DNA from: Nitrospiraceae bacterium
Lineage (GTDB): Bacteria > Nitrospirota > Nitrospiria > Nitrospirales > UBA8639
Direction: 5' to 3'
Length of the DNA: 64,000 bases
Assembly: GCA_020632595.1 (NCBI GenBank)
Contig: JACKFF010000019.1
Span: forward strand, 4,165-68,164
Part shown: positions 45,720-55,395 of the stretch, in pieces
Layout: each line of letters opens with the position of its first letter
Numbering within the stretch: the stretch's first letter is position 1
The notes under the pieces: model-generated
What the model was told of the DNA's origin: nothing
Database searches by the model: none
What the model saw: the letters and a program-made list of their open reading frames with translations, nothing else
Program-made: the position numbers and the translations under genes

Positions 45720-48700
45720 TTAAAATTGGATTCGTCCGAGAATTAACTGTCCTTCCACCTCACCCTTTTTGACGGGGTGTTGATTTTGGCCTGTGGCCTG
45801 GGGGACGTGGGTGGAAAGATAGGAATACGCTTCATCAACCGTCACGATGCTATCTCCATCCACATCGGCTTTTCCATTCAGCCCTTCGAGTAAATAGTAG
45901 GTAAAGACGCCATGGCCCAGTTCATCGCGTTCTTCACTGACTTCTCCGGCTCTGCTGGCTGTCAGCACCACCCGGCCTTTTCCTTTGGACAATCGGGTTA
46001 AAAAACCATCTGAAAGTGTTGCCCTGCGGGCGGCAGTGGAAAAAGTCCGCCCGGCAGTGGCGCCACTATAACAAGAATCTGTAATGAAAATGACCCGTTC
46101 GGCGGACAATCGATGGAAAATTGTTTCGACTTCCCGCATCGGCAGGCCGGTGGTATACAAATCCTGCGGGTCAGCATCATAGGGAATCAGGTACTTTTCC
46201 AGGCCATCCCCGTCCGGGCTGGAAGCATCAGGTTCAGGTGCTCCATGCCCGGCATAATAGATAATAACGGTGTCCTTCGGGCCGGCTTTTCGTTTTAATT
46301 CCGTTCCTAACGATCGTTTCAGATTGAACAGTGTGGCTTCCTCATTGATTAAGAATGTCAGATGATCGGGCAAGACTCCTACATTCTTGGTGAGATAATC
46401 CCGAAATGCTGATGCGTCTTTGTCGGCGTACTTTAACGATCTGACGGTCTTGTATTGTGAAATGCCGATAACGACAGCCCAGATTTGTCCCCTGTTTATT
46501 TCCCGGGTCACCCGAAGGGTTCGACTGGATTCCAATTGGTCCCCGTCATAGGCTATGACGGTGATAATATTTTCTCCCTCCCGAAGTTGAATGGTTTCAG
46601 AAAATTCCTGTGTCGATTGCGGCGTGTCTGTGGAGGAAACGACGGCCACCCCGCGGCCCTGACGCCTGGCCAACAGTTCGTTATTCACGCGGACTTCTAT
46701 TCGGGCAATGCCCCGGTCGCTGGCCGCTGCTCCCACCAGGTGTACCCGGTCGACTGTCAGAATCTGTTGATCATACGGGGTCGCTACGGCAATGGCCGGA
46801 GGTGTTTTGGGGGAAACCTGGGGCTGATTCATGTTGTTTAATTTGGCTTCTAACTGGGCCATTTCCTGTTTGAATTTTCGCAAGGCTTTCTCCGCCTGTT
46901 CCCGCTGTGCCTGTTCCTGCTGGAGATGTTCGCGCATGGTAGAGAGCTCGGAAGATTTTAAATTGGCTGAATCTTCGAGTTGGGCCCGGAGCTGCTGCGC
47001 TTCCCGCTCACGATGTTGTAACGCCAGTTCGATCTGTTCCCGTTCGGTCCGCTCCCGTTCCAATTTTTCCTGCGTGGTGGAAAGGGTGGACTGTTGCGTA
47101 CTGGTCATGTGCTCCAGTTTGGTCTGAAGAAGAGCCATTTCCTGTTCACGCTGTTTCAAGGTCTGTTCGATGCGAGCCCGTTCCTGTTCTGCTTGCTGAA
47201 GTTGTTCGGGCAGGTTGATGAATTGAGCCGCCTTATTGGCTTCCAGTCCCTGAATGGCGGGTATGGGCATTTCGCCTTTTATTGAACTTTGGACGGTGAC
47301 TTGTTGCTTGGAAATCCAGCCTGTCTCTTTTTCTGACAGCTGGATCCGGTACCAGTCGCCAAGCTCTCCGGTAGCTGAGAGGGATTGCGCTTTTTCGACG
47401 GTGGCCAGCACGGAACTTTCCGCTCCTGCTCCGCTGAGCAAGGAGGCATGGTCCTGCGTCACCATCACGATTTTATTCGTGGCGATGATCGGTTGAGGGG
47501 GCAGGATATCCACCACCAGGTCCACTTTTTCATTCAAAAACACATTTTGAGTTTTTTCTTTAATTAATAACCCGAATCCGAGTGCCTGTTTGGGGTAATC
47601 GGGCCACACGGTAAAACTAATGCGGGCCTGTTTGGTGTCATTCGGCTCCAATTGACCGAATCGAATGACATGAGGCCGGATGTCCAAATGCTGCCCCTCC
47701 TGATTGGTCAATTCCACCCAGGTGTCCATTGCGGGCACCACGCCCACATTTTTGATGGTTAACAACAGGTCAACCGCTTCACCTTTTTGAATTCGCCCGT
47801 CACCATTCCCCACCGACTGCCCGGTGCCGTTATCAAGAATTTGGTAATTATAGGCTAAGCGGGGCCGCGGAGGTCCGGAGAGGGTGATGAGGGCCTTGAG
47901 GGGGGGCGGCACAAATCCGTTATATTCCTCGAACTGGATGTCTAACGGAATTTCATCAGTGGTCATGTCTTTGGGAATATTCACCTTCAATATTTCCGAT
48001 TTCGATTGCCCTGCCGGAATCTTTCCAAAATAAAGAGTCCGACCGTCCAGCACAGGGTGAGAGCTACTGGTTTTAGCCAGGAATCGGTACAGCGGACCTT
48101 TGCCGGTATTGGAGACACGGAGGTCGACGGTGAGTTCATCGCCGGGGTTCAATTCATGAGGCTGAATCAGGACATCCGCTTCCGCATGCGGAGGAGGGAC
48201 AGGGGGGGGGCCGACATCGGCATCTCTGGGGATCACTGGTGAAGCTCCGGAGGAGGTTTGCGCCGGAGTGATGGTGGCCGTTTGAAGATGGACGGTCCGG
48301 TCGCGGCCTCCAATGGCCATGAGTGCTTCGTTATGGGTCAGAGCCAAGGCCCATACCGGCCCTTTGAAATTGGAAAGAATGCCCAAGGACCGACTGGTTG
48401 AGCTATCCCAAAAACGGACGGTTCCATCGCTTCCGGCAGAAATTACGTGTATCCCATTGGCCATAAATCCAACCGCGTTCACGTCCCCGGAATGGCCGAG
48501 AAGGACCCCTCGTTCCCGCCCAGTTTGGACTTCCCAGAGTCTGATTGTGCCATCGGCAGATCCACTGGCCAGCAAGGATCCATCTGGAGAAAACGCGACG
48601 GAAAGCACCGCTTTGGTATGTCCGGAAAAGACGGTTTGCTGTTGACCGCTTGAGGGATCCCAGATGTGCACATGAGTATCGCTGCTGCCGGTGGCTAAGG

Positions 48701-49265
48701 TAGATCCCGAAGGTGAAAACGCTACGGCATAGATAATGCCGAACCCGCTTTTCATGGCTTTCAATTCTTTTTTGGCTTTCCAGTTTAATAAACGAAGGCT
48801 GCCTCCATCGCCTGTACTGGCCAAAATTTCTCCATCCGGAGAAAAGGCTACCGCTCGAATATTTCCAAAAACCGAAGTGAAAGAGACCGTTTCTTTTCCT
48901 GTCTGCACATCCCAGATCCGGGTGGTCTTATCGCTTCCTCCGGAAGCGAGAAAATTCCCTTTCGGGGAGAAGGCTAACGTTCGGACGGGAGCCGTATGTC
49001 CTTTCAAGACGGTTTGAAGACGGCCGGTTTCTACGTCCCACAGTCTAATACTTTGATCTCCGCTTCCCGAGGCGATGATTTGACCGGAGGGATCGAAGGC
49101 CAGTCCGAATATTTCACCTTGATGTCCATTGAGAGTGCGGGGAGGCGTAGGGGCTCCATAGGAATTAGGCGCCCATCCTTCTCCAAAGATGCCACTAACT
49201 ACGAGGAGCGAGATCCACAAGAATGCTGAGGAAAGATGGCGAAGAGTTGGGGATACGATAATCAT
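45720..49265 (-). CDS. Exported WD40 - CARDB-like - SH3 - coiled coil - caspase protein
   Basis: An 1181-aa protein with a signal peptide (about residues 1-38). Seven WD40 repeats span about 43-327 (HTAPVRTLAFSPKGNFLASG is one). After a Pro-rich linker come two CARDB/Ig-like domains (about 360-590), an SH3 domain (about 600-665, TGELGDWYRIQLSEKETGWI), a long coiled coil (about 685-830) and an Ig-like domain. The C-terminal caspase fold (about 945-1181) has AGHGAP (His 1007) and DSCYSGAT (Cys 1065), the catalytic dyad, and a calcium-loop-like DVDGDSIVTVDEAY. Target and trigger are unknown; it heads an operon. Confidence 0.9.
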   Translation of the reverse strand: MIIVSPTLRHLSSAFLWISLLVVSGIFGEGWAPNSYGAPTPPRTLNGHQGEIFGLAFDPSGQIIASGSGDQSIRLWDVETGRLQTVLKGHTAPVRTLAFSPKGNFLASGGSDKTTRIWDVQTGKETVSFTSVFGNIRAVAFSPDGEILASTGDGGSLRLLNWKAKKELKAMKSGFGIIYAVAFSPSGSTLATGSSDTHVHIWDPSSGQQQTVFSGHTKAVLSVAFSPDGSLLASGSADGTIRLWEVQTGRERGVLLGHSGDVNAVGFMANGIHVISAGSDGTVRFWDSSTSRSLGILSNFKGPVWALALTHNEALMAIGGRDRTVHLQTATITPAQTSSGASPVIPRDADVGPPPVPPPHAEADVLIQPHELNPGDELTVDLRVSNTGKGPLYRFLAKTSSSHPVLDGRTLYFGKIPAGQSKSEILKVNIPKDMTTDEIPLDIQFEEYNGFVPPPLKALITLSGPPRPRLAYNYQILDNGTGQSVGNGDGRIQKGEAVDLLLTIKNVGVVPAMDTWVELTNQEGQHLDIRPHVIRFGQLEPNDTKQARISFTVWPDYPKQALGFGLLIKEKTQNVFLNEKVDLVVDILPPQPIIATNKIVMVTQDHASLLSGAGAESSVLATVEKAQSLSATGELGDWYRIQLSEKETGWISKQQVTVQSSIKGEMPIPAIQGLEANKAAQFINLPEQLQQAEQERARIEQTLKQREQEMALLQTKLEHMTSTQQSTLSTTQEKLERERTEREQIELALQHREREAQQLRAQLEDSANLKSSELSTMREHLQQEQAQREQAEKALRKFKQEMAQLEAKLNNMNQPQVSPKTPPAIAVATPYDQQILTVDRVHLVGAAASDRGIARIEVRVNNELLARRQGRGVAVVSSTDTPQSTQEFSETIQLREGENIITVIAYDGDQLESSRTLRVTREINRGQIWAVVIGISQYKTVRSLKYADKDASAFRDYLTKNVGVLPDHLTFLINEEATLFNLKRSLGTELKRKAGPKDTVIIYYAGHGAPEPDASSPDGDGLEKYLIPYDADPQDLYTTGLPMREVETIFHRLSAERVIFITDSCYSGATAGRTFSTAARRATLSDGFLTRLSKGKGRVVLTASRAGEVSEERDELGHGVFTYYLLEGLNGKADVDGDSIVTVDEAYSYLSTHVPQATGQNQHPVKKGEVEGQLILGRIQF

Positions 49266-50285
49266 GATCGCATGTTAAAAAAAGCCTGGTGCGCCGTTGT
49301 TGCTCGGTCTGTCGGATTTCAGGACTCAAGGGTTCATCTGTTTACACTCGTTTCTTGGGGGAAAACGATAAGGGGCCGGCCTGTCTGCCTGTTCATTCAT
49401 AGAAGAACCGAATGATTGAGAAACCCTATTGAGAATGCTCCATCTTAATGAATGACTCTTTCGAATCGCTAGGGCTTCAAACGGAAGGGTTTTCGGCCTG
49501 ATGAATCAGCCTCAACGAATTTGAGGCCTGGGTAGAATTCCTTTTTTGAGCCATAACTGATCCCACATCTATATTGTCGGGTTTACAGGAGGGCAACAAC
49601 CTCAATGCCCAGGAAATTCTTATGCTCTCAGTCTGAGAGCCGAGCTACCCCTTTTGGGAGACCCGATTCATGGCCTCCTTCTCTCTTTCACCCACAATAG
49701 GTTGATGCTCGCATCTAAGCTTTAAAAACAAGTTCCCTGGAAATCCTCACATGGGGGTTTCTTAATTTGTGTTGAATTGGCAGGATAGGCGTTGCATTCA
49801 CCCTCCAAGAAAAATATTTCAGGGTGGGTAAATGGCGTGTGAGGCATTGAACCATTTGAGGAGAATGAACGACACAGGAACTAAAGGTGATAATTTTTGT
49901 AAAGAAAATTAGAATCAGAAGAGGTGAGGTATGTGCCGACAGCCCTCCATGGCATGCCTTGTTTCCATTCTTCCCATCGCGGCTGGGCTTACATCAGCCA
50001 TTATTGGGATTATTTCGGCGCCACCGGTGTTCACAGCCGTTATTTATTTTCTCACTCCTGCGGAAGATGATATCGAGGTGGGGCTTGGCGTGTATCAGGT
50101 TGAGGCAACTGACCCAGTTCACGGCCAATAGAACAAACCATAGGTTGCGGACTCTGATAGCTGGAGTATCGGGTTGATGTTCATCTCTCGGGGCCGGCGG
50201 GGTCCTATAGGTAATGCCTTTATTGGAAGCCAAAAGGGTCCGGGTATGAGAGAACCGGGTACAAAAAACACAAAGGAGGTAAGCA
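49266..50285. other. Long intergenic region between divergent export genes
   Basis: About 1 kb separating the caspase operon from the IPT/TIG gene. It holds a perfect hairpin GCTCTCA-GTC-TGAGAGC near 49624-49640 and one small candidate gene at 49931. AAAGGAGG for the next gene is at the right edge. No other gene is supported. Confidence 0.45.
49931..50131 (+). CDS. Candidate small hydrophobic protein
   Basis: A 66-aa frame starting MCRQPSMACLVSILP with a strong GAGGTGAGGT directly before the ATG. Residues about 9-43 are hydrophobic enough to cross the membrane once or twice; the tail DDIEVGLGVYQVEATDPVHG is soluble. No family is recognised. The ribosome site touches the start codon, so initiation is uncertain. 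Confidence 0.3.
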   Translation: MCRQPSMACLVSILPIAAGLTSAIIGIISAPPVFTAVIYFLTPAEDDIEVGLGVYQVEATDPVHGQ

Positions 50286-51503
50286 ATGAGAACCACAACT
50301 TTTTCATTGGCTATGATCTTTGCGGTGACTGTTTTGGCAGGTGTGGATAAGGGCCTGGCCCAAACAGACAGCGTACAGGCAACAGACATTGAGCGGGAGG
50401 TTGAACAACTGGAATTTGAGCCGGTAGTGGAGTTTGACCGTGATCTTCATTTTTTAACCGCTGAAGGACAGGATAAGGTTTTTCCCGCCGGTGGTTATTA
50501 TGTGGATGCGGATTCAAATGGGTTGCGATTGAAATCGGCTGACAACGAAGAAGCCGAAGCAATCATTGTCCAGGCGGAGATAACCACGCATGATCGGTCG
50601 GTGAAAGCAGCTGAAGTGGTATCGATGAAGGAGGGGGATGACCAGGTCGTCGTGATGGTGCTGTTGCCTGATGGAAAAGCCATGCAGGCGGTAGGATCTG
50701 CGAGCGGCATCCAAACGCGGGGGGTGAAGGCTTTTAAACTTGGCCCGGACGCGCTCAAGTATCTTCCCAAAGTCATTGGAATCTTTACCACTCCTAAGCT
50801 GGGGGCTCTGACGCCGAACGGAACCCTCTATGTCAAAGGGGAACATTTTGGAACCTCCAAGGGGAAGATCAATCTGCATCTGAGCCATCCAGTTCCGCAG
50901 GTTGTGGCCTTGTCCGTGGAGGAATGGAGCGATACCAATCTTAAAGCCAAAATTCCTGGAAATATTTCCGGCGTCATGGATCATCAGGCAAAATTTCAAG
51001 TTCTGTCATCAAAAGGGATAGGAGGAATCGCGTGGAAAGTTCCATTTTATGCCGCCCGATCCAGCAAACAGCTCAAGCATGATGATCCGGCAGTGAAGGT
51101 GGGCCATTGTTCCACCGGAGGAGATCGAAATTATTGCAACGACCTGAATACGAGTACCGGCGGAAACTGTTTTTCTGTCGCAATCCCTCCGGTCTTTAAA
51201 ACAGGATCGATTTATGCGCAGCACGTCAATTGCGATTCAGCCGTCGATTGGGATGATGGTACCGATAAATATGAAGTGACCCTCAAAAATGGATGGGTGT
51301 TCAAGAAGGTTGAATATACGTTTAAGAAGAGTTCAGGAAGTGAAAAGATTAATCCTCCGGATTATGCAAAACTCAGACGTGATCTTCCTGGAATGTCTTC
51401 TTGGAACCCATCTATTAAATGGGAAGTCAGCCCGGGGCCGGATCAATTGGAATATGTCTATTGGCTGACAATCGAGGGCCCCAAAGGTGTCCCGCATTAT
51501 TGA
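50286..51503 (+). CDS. Exported protein with an IPT/TIG domain and a domain shared with the 59540 protein
   Basis: A 405-aa protein with a signal peptide (about residues 1-25). Residues about 45-150 (DLHFLTAEGQDKVFPAGGYYV and VVVMVLLPDGKAMQAVGSAS) align by eye with the N-terminal domain of the DUF928-like protein at 59540. An IPT/TIG domain follows near 165-245 (LTPNGTLYVKGEHFGTSKGKI). The C-terminal part has four Cys (GHCSTGG, NYCND, GNCFSV, VNCDS), likely disulfide bonded. AAAGGAGG precedes the ATG. It leads a run of export genes. Confidence 0.75.
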   Translation: MRTTTFSLAMIFAVTVLAGVDKGLAQTDSVQATDIEREVEQLEFEPVVEFDRDLHFLTAEGQDKVFPAGGYYVDADSNGLRLKSADNEEAEAIIVQAEITTHDRSVKAAEVVSMKEGDDQVVVMVLLPDGKAMQAVGSASGIQTRGVKAFKLGPDALKYLPKVIGIFTTPKLGALTPNGTLYVKGEHFGTSKGKINLHLSHPVPQVVALSVEEWSDTNLKAKIPGNISGVMDHQAKFQVLSSKGIGGIAWKVPFYAARSSKQLKHDDPAVKVGHCSTGGDRNYCNDLNTSTGGNCFSVAIPPVFKTGSIYAQHVNCDSAVDWDDGTDKYEVTLKNGWVFKKVEYTFKKSSGSEKINPPDYAKLRRDLPGMSSWNPSIKWEVSPGPDQLEYVYWLTIEGPKGVPHY

Positions 51504-51597
51504 GAGGAGCTAAGGACTACAGTTGGCGTCCATGATTTGTTTTAAAGAGGTGACTGTGTTGACTTGTAAACCCCGTCAGAGTTTCAAGGAGGGCATT

Positions 51598-52296
51598 ATG
51601 CAAGCATTGATAAGATACCTCATCACTGGGCTGTTGCTAACATTCGGGATTCCGGGCATGGGGTTGGCGGACGAGCCGTTGCCCCCAACTGCTTCGGAAA
51701 CTGGACCTGAGACTGGTCCCGCTAGCTCTGATGACCAAGGGGTTCAATCGCGGGGATTTTTCCCAAAACTGCCGCCTCCTCCCAAAGCACCCAAAATTCG
51801 ATCTCTCTCTACTGCGGAGAAAAATTTGGCTAAGTCAGTGTTCCAGAACACCATTAATTACGATATGGTGAAAATTACTGATACACTTGGTGCGGGAGCT
51901 AGACCCTGGACCACCAACACCCCCCCAATGTACATGATTAACGTTGGCAGCAATTACTCCAGTCTGACTACCAACGACGAACGAAAGCTTCTGCTCATTC
52001 ATGAACTGACCCACGTCTGGCAAGGTCAACACCTTGTCCCTTTTATGCTCAATTCCGGCGCACACCAAACGCTTAGTGCCATCAATAACGGGGGTGACGT
52101 GGCATCTGCGTATTCCTACACCGTGGGTAAGTCCTGGGGGCAATATAACGTCGAACAGCAGGCCAGCATTGTGGAGCACTGGTTCATGCCGGCCAACCTC
52201 TGCTTTCAAAATGGTCCATGCGGAGGAGGAATGAAAACGACCGACTCACGTTATCGGTATATCCGGGACAACATCCGGAAAAATAAGACGAACTAA
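51598..52296 (+). CDS. Exported HExxH metallopeptidase-like protein
   Basis: A 232-aa protein. The ATG at 51598 follows AAGGAGG and opens a signal peptide (MQALIRYLITGLLLTFG...GLADE). A Pro-rich linker leads to a core with LLLIHELTHVWQGQ, a zinc-type HExxH motif at about residues 135-139, and later YNVEQQASIVEHWF. This pairing is known to me from proteins encoded near Rhs, VgrG and contractile injection loci, where activity is unproven. Whether it is catalytic is open. Confidence 0.68.
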   Translation: MQALIRYLITGLLLTFGIPGMGLADEPLPPTASETGPETGPASSDDQGVQSRGFFPKLPPPPKAPKIRSLSTAEKNLAKSVFQNTINYDMVKITDTLGAGARPWTTNTPPMYMINVGSNYSSLTTNDERKLLLIHELTHVWQGQHLVPFMLNSGAHQTLSAINNGGDVASAYSYTVGKSWGQYNVEQQASIVEHWFMPANLCFQNGPCGGGMKTTDSRYRYIRDNIRKNKTN

Positions 52297-52561
52297 AAGG
52301 TAGAGGGTACCCGGCGAGACGCTACGTGATGCTCAACGAGTTCAGGCCAGGAGTTTCGGATTCCGATCACGCGAACAGGGTGTCGCCTTAACCAAACTCA
52401 AATGGCTATGAGAATGAGAAGAATTACGGTGCGGTGGAAGCAGACCATTGGTCTATGGATGAACCCCTGCCTATGGGGGCATGATGAAAAGGGGGGTGTC
52501 ATAACAAGTGGTTTTTTTAAATCTCCCCCATTAACGACACAGGCAATATCAAGGGTTTGCC

Positions 52562-53653
52562 ATGAAATCAAAAACACCCAATCCCCTGTTTTCGAAAGTT
52601 GATCTCTCCAGACGGGAATTTATGAAGCGGACCTGTGCTGTCGGACTGGCGGCCGTCAGTGCTCCCCTGTTGATCGGTCGTTGGGCTCAGCCGACAATTG
52701 CCGCAGTGTCGATTGAGGATATCAATGCGACGACGGTTCAACCCCCTCAGCAACCAACTTCCCCCGGATCGTTTCAGCCTTCCCTGTTTCAGTCGCCTTT
52801 CGCGTATGGATTTAGCCTGGGAGGGGCTCAACCTGTGGAGGTTTTCGGTTTTGAAGGGGGTGAACCGATCGCACGCCCGTCAAAAGGTATGCTGGGGACC
52901 GATGGGCGTATCGCCAAACGAATTGAGGCGATGCAATATCGCGATCTCGTGTTTCACTATCTTCCTGTTCCCGGTGCACCGGTCAATGCCTGGTTGACCA
53001 ACAGCCTGAAGGGAACGAACCAGGCAGTCAGCGGGACAATTATCGTGAAAGAACGGTTGTCCGGTCAGGGAAGTGAGATGCAATTTTCCGGAGGGTTTCT
53101 TCGTCAAATCGCCTTTCCCGAGGTCGATGTCGGGTCGGCAGAGCAACCGGCGTCCATGCGAATCACCATGGGGATTCAGCAATCTGAATACCATTCGAAT
53201 TTCATATCGCCCCAGAAATTTTTCCAGATTCCCTTTACCAGTGCACCGATGAAAGGCTTCTTCGATCTCTCATTCCAAAATATGGGAGTTGTCTCGAATG
53301 TCGTTCGGGTGCAGTCGCCTACCTTTTTGGCCAAATTGCTTCAGTCGCCTGACGGGTCCGGTTTCCAAGGAGCTCTTCCTATCGATTATTCGAATTTAAG
53401 CTTTCAGCTTCCAGAAAAGCTGGCCGATTCCTTCTATGCGTGGCATTCGGATTTTGTACTGAAAGGCAAGAATGGGGACAAGTTTGAAACACGGGGCATG
53501 CTTCGCTGGTTGTCTCCGACAGACAAGAAAACCGTATTGTTTTCCATAGCGCTCGACCAGGTTGGCATTCTGAGTGTGGTTCGACTTCCCATGAAGCCCG
53601 GGTATGTTCAGGTGGAAATGTACTGTGAGCGTGTGGTGCCGATGTTCGCTTGA
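52562..53653 (+). CDS. Tat-exported protein of unknown function
   Basis: A 363-aa protein. SRREFMKRTCAVGLAAVSAP is a classical twin-arginine signal, ending about residue 40, so it is folded before export, perhaps with a cofactor. A low-complexity QPPQQPTSPGSFQPSLFQ stretch follows. The main body is beta-rich, with MQYRDLVFHYLPVPGAPVNAWL and GMLRWLSPTDKKTVLFSIAL. No family is recognised. It follows the HExxH gene by about 265 bases. Confidence 0.72.
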   Translation: MKSKTPNPLFSKVDLSRREFMKRTCAVGLAAVSAPLLIGRWAQPTIAAVSIEDINATTVQPPQQPTSPGSFQPSLFQSPFAYGFSLGGAQPVEVFGFEGGEPIARPSKGMLGTDGRIAKRIEAMQYRDLVFHYLPVPGAPVNAWLTNSLKGTNQAVSGTIIVKERLSGQGSEMQFSGGFLRQIAFPEVDVGSAEQPASMRITMGIQQSEYHSNFISPQKFFQIPFTSAPMKGFFDLSFQNMGVVSNVVRVQSPTFLAKLLQSPDGSGFQGALPIDYSNLSFQLPEKLADSFYAWHSDFVLKGKNGDKFETRGMLRWLSPTDKKTVLFSIALDQVGILSVVRLPMKPGYVQVEMYCERVVPMFA

Positions 53654-54290
53654 ATAGCTGAATCCATGTAGGGCTCTTGCTCTCACCTGTCTTTTGCCCC
53701 TGGCCTTCCGAGATTGCCCTGAAAAGGGTTTCCTCTCGATTGCCTGATAGGTTCTTGTTTTCCGTCCATAAGCTATCCCCGCCTATTGAAGTAATGACTG
53801 CGATCGCACCCGCAGTGAACAATTCCCGGCATGATTTCCGTTATGAATGGCTCAAAGCTGTCTAACTGTTTTTGGTGCTACGCCCCATTTGTCCTGGTGG
53901 TGTTTCCTTCCGCTTCCACCTGTCAGTGAAGCGGACCTGTTAACCCGTCCCATCGATCCTGATCACTTCGTTCCGTCTTATCGTGGTAACGCATCTGCCT
54001 GCCTGCCCTCAATGTCCTCCGGTATCGATGAGGAAAAAGCATGCGCCGATGGATCGTCACTCACGGCGTGCGTATCTAAACCGATACCATTCGTATCTCA
54101 TCTTGTTTCCATTTCTGGGTCATGAGGAGTTGCTCGAAGCACTACAGGATTGAAATGTGCCCTAACCGCCTAAAATTATGATGAATTTTTGTTAGTAGAA
54201 ATAGATTTCGTCAATGGAAGGTTCTGGCATTGAGGTTGCTTTAGCAGGCTGCAGAAATAATTTTTCTCATTCACTCACCAAGGAGGGTGC
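53654..54290. other. Intergenic region, no gene supported
   Basis: About 640 bases with open frames on both strands that have no ribosome site or family resemblance. The promoter of the 54433-56495 pair may lie here. Confidence 0.4.
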
Positions 54291-54365
54291 ATGCTCGGAA
54301 AGCAGGCGCACAAGATTCAGAGACAACGCAGGAGATGGACACACAATGTTTTCGGTGATCCGTAA
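54291..54365 (+). CDS. Candidate 24-aa peptide upstream of the matrixin operon
   Basis: A frame reading MLGKQAHKIQRQRRRWTHNV then FGDP, preceded by AAGGAGGGTGC, a near-ideal ribosome site. It is very basic and ends 67 bases before the next gene, where a leader peptide could act. It may be chance. Confidence 0.3.
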   Translation: MLGKQAHKIQRQRRRWTHNVFGDP

Positions 54366-54432
54366 ATGAAGACTGATTCATCACGATTCCGGCAATTTTG
54401 TATTCACGCGAAGGAAACAGAAAGGGCATTCT

Positions 54433-55395
54433 ATGAAACTCAATGTGTTGTTCAACGTAGCGGTAATGCTTGGTATGGTAGCCATCAATTCATCAGCATG
54501 GGGACATAGTCCGAACGATGCGGGCGAAGAGGGTCTTCAATCTAAAGTTCGTGAAGCGGGTCTGATTATGTATGGCACGGTTGTTGATATCCAATATCGA
54601 AACTCGGAGCCCACGAAAGAGCAACCCCAGGGTCTTCCCCATACGTTCGTGACTTACCAGGTTTTGGAAGTTTTACGAGGTGACGTGCCGGACAAAAAGG
54701 TCACACTCCGAATTCCCGGTGGGGCCGATGGGCAGGGTGGTGTCTACATGGTGTCGACAGCTCCTGCGTTTGCCCTTGGACAAACCGATGTGTTGTTTGT
54801 CAAAGGAGGAGAAATCGACGATTGTCAGTTGGTGGAATGTGTCGAGGGAAGATTTCGTATACATGAAAATCAGGTGTTGAATGGTTGGGGCGTGCCGGTT
54901 GTGGAAGCCCACAAAACGTTGCGTATTGGCGGAAAACCACGGTTCGATCTCAATGTGATGGAAATACCTCGCCCTTCGTTTAAGGCCCTGCTGGAACGAC
55001 CTGAAATGAAGGCCTATATCGATCGAGTGAGCCGGGAGAGCCGACAGAGCTTGAAGGACCTGCAGGCCCGTTATGAGCGGGAAGCTCCAAAGGTCACGAC
55101 GGTCAATCTGGGCAATCAGATTCTGCCAATCCGAAAAGATGTCGCCGACGAACCAGAGGCCATTCCAATGGAAGTTTACGGAGATCCTTTGACTCCCGAC
55201 GTATTTTTTGACGCTATACGTGAGTGGAATAAACGGGTGGGCGATCCTCGATCCCCAATAGTGATGGCTAACGTGAAAGAACGATTTGAAGTGCCTGACC
55301 AAGAGGTCTTGGCTCTCGAGGCCAAGGATGAGGCCGTACTTAAAATAAGCGATGAAGAACGCTATGACATCCATGCCAAGGAGGGGCTTCGATAA
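54433..55395 (+). CDS. Exported partner protein of a matrixin-like protease
   Basis: A 320-aa protein with a signal peptide (about residues 1-24). Residues about 40-150 form a beta-rich domain (GTVVDIQYRN, VTYQVLEVLRGDVPDKKVTLRI, APAFALGQTDVLFV) of a kind regularly found just upstream of secreted matrixin-like proteases. The C-terminal half is charged and helical (LKDLQARYEREAPKV). Its stop overlaps the next ATG by one base, so the two are coupled. An inhibitor, chaperone or surface-anchor role is possible. Confidence 0.72.
   Translation: MKLNVLFNVAVMLGMVAINSSAWGHSPNDAGEEGLQSKVREAGLIMYGTVVDIQYRNSEPTKEQPQGLPHTFVTYQVLEVLRGDVPDKKVTLRIPGGADGQGGVYMVSTAPAFALGQTDVLFVKGGEIDDCQLVECVEGRFRIHENQVLNGWGVPVVEAHKTLRIGGKPRFDLNVMEIPRPSFKALLERPEMKAYIDRVSRESRQSLKDLQARYEREAPKVTTVNLGNQILPIRKDVADEPEAIPMEVYGDPLTPDVFFDAIREWNKRVGDPRSPIVMANVKERFEVPDQEVLALEAKDEAVLKISDEERYDIHAKEGLR

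Noticed and set aside
52562..53653. Possible T4-like tail tube fold in the Tat-exported protein
   Set aside because: Only a general beta-rich look; no specific motif, and a Tat signal would be unusual for a tail tube.
53847..54125. A 92-codon plus-strand frame
   Set aside because: Cys/Ser/Pro-rich composition without domain pattern, signal peptide or ribosome site.
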